A stretch of DNA of 64,000 nt from positions 62,001-126,000 of the forward strand of contig NZ_JAUOQE010000002.1 of assembly GCF_030547545.1 (NCBI RefSeq), in the 5' to 3' direction. A program made the translations under genes and the position numbers. The notes beneath the pieces were generated by a model, which was not told where the DNA came from, did no database searches, and saw only the letters and a list, made by a program, of their open reading frames with translations. This DNA comes from Amphritea sp. 1_MG-2023. Its GTDB lineage: Bacteria; Pseudomonadota; Gammaproteobacteria; Pseudomonadales; Balneatricaceae. Below are positions 61,572-64,000 of this stretch, in pieces (positions within the stretch are counted from its first letter, which is position 1; each line of letters starts with the position of its first letter).

Positions 61572-62393
61572 GCGTCTATGGATAATATGGCGTTGCTACC
61601 GTCAGGGTCTGTCGACGTCATCTATCATATTAATCGTACACGGATCGCTATAGAAAACTCATTAATATTGCCGTGTCTGTCCCATCACAACTCATCTCAA
61701 TTAGATGATTATACTTTAACAAGCTCGGCCGAATTTTTGCCGCCTATAGCGAAGCGAATCTTTTTTAAAGATCCCCATAGTGTGAAGACACATATGCCTG
61801 AGTGTATCGGTTGCTTCGCCAATTATATCGGCAACGACCGCAGCGGCCGTTGTTCTACGATTATAGGTATTTTGCAGTAACTCTGGTTAACATCAAGAGC
61901 GTTCCACGCTGTTAAATAAAGTCGGACGCAATAGTAGCGGTATGACCCCTTTATAACAGGTAAAGCGATATCCTAATCTTTACTTGAGCTAAAGCTGTGT
62001 CCCAATTGTCACGTCTACTGACTCTATCGTTATCGTGAAAAGGGGTGACTGGTTAATCTTTCGTTGCAATAAGCTGGGCATGAAGAATGTGCTATTCCGC
62101 TGTTTGAAGGAAACTTTGCGCGGATCTGACCGGTTGAAAAGAGCCAGTTAAGAAGTGCCTGTCCCAATTGAATCTTGATAGTCAGCTATAGTGTATGGGT
62201 GGAGTGGGCTATTTTGGGCTACATTGTTGGATAACGGGTGGGATTGAGGGCAAGAGTGAAGCGTTATTATTCAGGCTTTGTTCCCTTATCCCTGTGTCGC
62301 AAGATAACAGGCCACCTTATCTAGACAATAGTGAACATGCTGACATGTTGATCAACATGTTACGTTTCAATTTCATAAGTTATGGAGAAACGA
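61572..62393. other. Long intergenic region with REP-like remnants
   Basis: No convincing gene was seen; a 100-codon frame (61578-61880) lacks similarity and a ribosome site. ACCCCTTT (61945-61952) and AAAGGGGT (62039-62046) are inverted, and the 11-base direct repeat TGTCCCAATTG occurs at 61998 and 62160. These resemble the repeat motifs seen with the RAYT relics in the first 12 kb and may be an old insertion scar. Confidence 0.4.
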
Positions 62394-62855
62394 ATGAATC
62401 AGCGATATATAGCAAAATTATATGCCGTTTTCTTACTGCTGTTGTTATATGGCTGTACACCGCTTATTGGCCCTCATAGCCCTGCGGCCTATGAGAACGC
62501 CACCTCACTCAAGGCTGAAGTTTTAACCGTCCTGAGTAAAGCGAATACACCCTATGCGGATAATGAAGCTGCGATTGACGTGATCAAACTTAAAGCGGAA
62601 ATGGCATACGAGTTTGTCAAAGGTGTGCCCGGTAGTCAGCAGTCTGCTAAGCAGTGGGAGATACTGAAAGATCCTGAGGGTGATCTTTTAGGTCAATTCT
62701 TCAAACGTTGGCAGCAGCGGGGCAGCCTTTCTGACATTCTTATTCAAGAATATAAGGCGTTAGCGGCGGATGCATTTGACGAGATTATTTGCTTAGAAGC
62801 CAATAAGAAGGAAGCGACAGACTGCATCGTAAGAGGAGCACCTAATAATGGCTGA
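62394..62855 (+). CDS. Hypothetical lipoprotein
   Basis: The product (about 153 residues) starts at ATG 62394 (GGAG six bases upstream), with the lipoprotein signal MNQRYIAKLYAVFLLLLLYG ending in lipobox LLYGC (Cys21), then a helical acidic domain (SLKAEVLTVLSKANTPYADN, IDVIKLKAEMAYEFVKGV, GDLLGQFFKRWQQRGSLSDI) and two late cysteines. No family is recognised. Its 3' end overlaps the start of a small partner gene by eight bases, so the pair is translationally coupled and probably functions together. Confidence 0.75.
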   Translation: MNQRYIAKLYAVFLLLLLYGCTPLIGPHSPAAYENATSLKAEVLTVLSKANTPYADNEAAIDVIKLKAEMAYEFVKGVPGSQQSAKQWEILKDPEGDLLGQFFKRWQQRGSLSDILIQEYKALAADAFDEIICLEANKKEATDCIVRGAPNNG

Positions 62856-63174
62856 TTTCGATGATTTTTTAGCAGCATTAAAAGACAACGCCGAAGTATT
62901 AGCAAAAGAGATCTTTGATGGTTATAAGGATCAAGCAAAGCAGGATGCCGAGGCATTTATTGATAAAGCCAAAGATGACCTAGAACGCTGGACGCGTCTA
63001 CTTGCCAAGGGTGATATTAACGAGGAAGACTTTAGCGATCTCGTCAATGCTAAAAAGGCGCTGGCGGAAATGTTTGCACTTCGTCAAGCGGGTCTCTCGC
63101 TGATTAAGTTAGAAAAATTTCGTAAAGGTTTTATCAATCTGGTGGTCGATACGGCCTTTGAGGTTTTTGTTTAA
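62848..63174 (+). CDS. Small helical hypothetical protein, partner of the lipoprotein
   Basis: The 108-residue product is almost entirely helical and charged (DFLAALKDNAEVLAKEIFDG, YKDQAKQDAEAFIDKAKDDL, RWTRLLAKGDINEEDFSDLV), with a more hydrophobic C-terminus (GFINLVVDTAFEVFV). AAGAGGAGC lies at 62830-62838, nine bases before the ATG, which overlaps the lipoprotein gene. No signal peptide or known domain was recognised. Coupled expression with a lipoprotein suggests a membrane-associated complex or envelope function, but this is inference. Confidence 0.72.
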   Translation: MADFDDFLAALKDNAEVLAKEIFDGYKDQAKQDAEAFIDKAKDDLERWTRLLAKGDINEEDFSDLVNAKKALAEMFALRQAGLSLIKLEKFRKGFINLVVDTAFEVFV

Positions 63175-63472
63175 TTCCCTTCAGTACTTGGTCGCTAGGG
63201 CGCGGTGAGTTTATTCTACCGGCTGCATTCTAGGTGGCTCTAATCTAATGATCAACGATCGCAGGATGAGGTGTGTTTGTGCCTATCCTGTGGTGACCTC
63301 GGTTACGCGTGAAGAAAAACTCATACCTTGCAGGCCTTCGATCATTATTTCGACTACAATATTCGCCGTTCAATCGACTGTATGGTAAGCAAAGCCGGAA
63401 ATTCGCACGCCATACTTGATTCAACAAAACGTTATCCTGCCATTCTTCATAGCGCATACAAAAGGAAATCGT

Positions 63473-63934
63473 ATGACAGAGCTAGGGCTATACCTCGGCC
63501 TTCTTATATTAATTATTGGCGCAATCGGTTTGATTATTGCTGCTTTCAGAACAAGCATTCTCTGGGGATTAGCTGTTTTATTTCTTTGGCCCTTTTCCAT
63601 CTTTTATGTGATTTTTCACTGGCAAGAGGCAAAAGGCGCATTCAAGCTACAAGTGTTTGGTTTTCTACTCCTTTTCGTCTGCGCTCTTATCAATGAGGAC
63701 GGGACGTCTTCAGCGGTTAACGTTATTCGATCGGATGGGGGGTATTTTGGGTCAAACCCGACTCGTAATTCTATATCTGATGTTACACATCAACGGTTCA
63801 AATGCGATGGGCGGCAGCACTGTAGTCAAATGCATTCGAGAGCTGAGGCGATATTCTTCATCAACAACTGTCCTAACACGAAGATGGATGGTGATCACGA
63901 CGGTCGGCCTTGCGAAAATGATTCTAGATTTTAA
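63473..63934 (+). CDS. Membrane protein with C-terminal excalibur calcium-binding domain
   Basis: The product (about 153 residues from ATG 63473, AAAGGAAA upstream) has two hydrophobic helices (ELGLYLGLLILIIGAIGLII; ILWGLAVLFLWPFSIFYVIF) and a third short one, then a linker and an excalibur domain: FKCDGRQHCSQMHSRAEAIF, NCPNTKMDGDHDGRPCEND. The Asp-x-Asp-x-Asp-Gly motif (DGDHDG) and four cysteines fit extracellular calcium binding. The role of the domain in Gram-negative bacteria is not defined. A longer frame from 63416 has no support. Confidence 0.82.
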   Translation: MTELGLYLGLLILIIGAIGLIIAAFRTSILWGLAVLFLWPFSIFYVIFHWQEAKGAFKLQVFGFLLLFVCALINEDGTSSAVNVIRSDGGYFGSNPTRNSISDVTHQRFKCDGRQHCSQMHSRAEAIFFINNCPNTKMDGDHDGRPCENDSRF

Positions 63935-64000
63935 GCTATCACTGCTCACCGTGTTATTACGTTTGTTATGAGGAAAGTATTCAATGACGCGTTGTTTTAA

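Noticed and set aside
61578-61880. 100-codon forward frame after ribH2
   Set aside because: No family resemblance, no Shine-Dalgarno sequence, odd composition and location in a repeat-bearing intergenic region; treated as chance.

Overview
The window looks like the chromosome of a marine, aerobic gammaproteobacterium of the Oceanospirillales type. This rests on protein resemblance (FabV, Mqo, HtpG, MmsR/MmsA, an ErcA-like alcohol dehydrogenase, a RibH2-type lumazine synthase) and is an inference, because no rRNA or taxonomic marker is present. No tRNA, rRNA or CRISPR array was recognised.

Layout. 1-2.2 kb is mobile or accessory DNA: the N-terminal part of an IS110-family transposase, an attC-like integron recombination site with a small membrane-protein cassette, and a Phd/ParE toxin-antitoxin pair. 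2.2-10.1 kb holds two LysR-controlled loci (an AhpD-like/DUF1348/flavoprotein/exonuclease group, and an MFS transporter with a luciferase-like monooxygenase), a frameshifted trmK and a transposase fragment. 10.1-20 kb is a patchwork of small genes (YceI, META lipoprotein, MarC, PhnA, CWC protein, transglutaminase, Anbu protease, NifX-like) interspersed with three copies of an IS5-like miniature transposable element, a decayed REP-associated transposase (RAYT) and several frameshifted genes. 20.4-26.5 kb carries a ProC-like reductase, a DksA/TraR zinc-finger protein, a DgcA-like demethylase with a divergent TetR regulator, and a YjeH-like exporter with an Lrp regulator.

26.6-37.5 kb is a valine/isobutyrate catabolic locus: MmsR divergent from mmsA, acyl-CoA dehydrogenase, enoyl-CoA hydratase, 3-hydroxyisobutyryl-CoA hydrolase, mmsB, propionyl-CoA synthetase and etfBA. 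It carries the steps from isobutyryl-CoA to propionyl-CoA plus the electron carrier for the dehydrogenase. 37.7-52.7 kb is mostly housekeeping: fabV, a chemoreceptor, mqo, a periplasmic rhodanese/DsrE pair, a LON-domain protein, an rRNA methyltransferase, an EamA transporter, DUF proteins, htpG with a sigma-32-type promoter, and an ErcA-like dehydrogenase overlapping a hybrid sensor kinase.

52.9-60.6 kb holds lower-pathway genes for homoprotocatechuate (4-hydroxyphenylacetate) degradation, hpaHI-G1-G2-E and, behind a terminator, hpaF. The ring-cleavage gene hpaD and the hydroxylase genes hpaBC are absent from the window. 60.8-61.6 kb is an FMN riboswitch controlling ribH2. The right end (62.4-64 kb) carries a lipoprotein with an overlapping small partner gene and an excalibur-domain membrane protein.

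The most notable observations are the MITE family with intact target duplications, the attC site beside an IS110 element, the hpa operon without its dioxygenase, an Anbu protease beside a transglutaminase without its two other usual partners, and a cluster of frameshifted genes confined to 5.6-13.6 kb.
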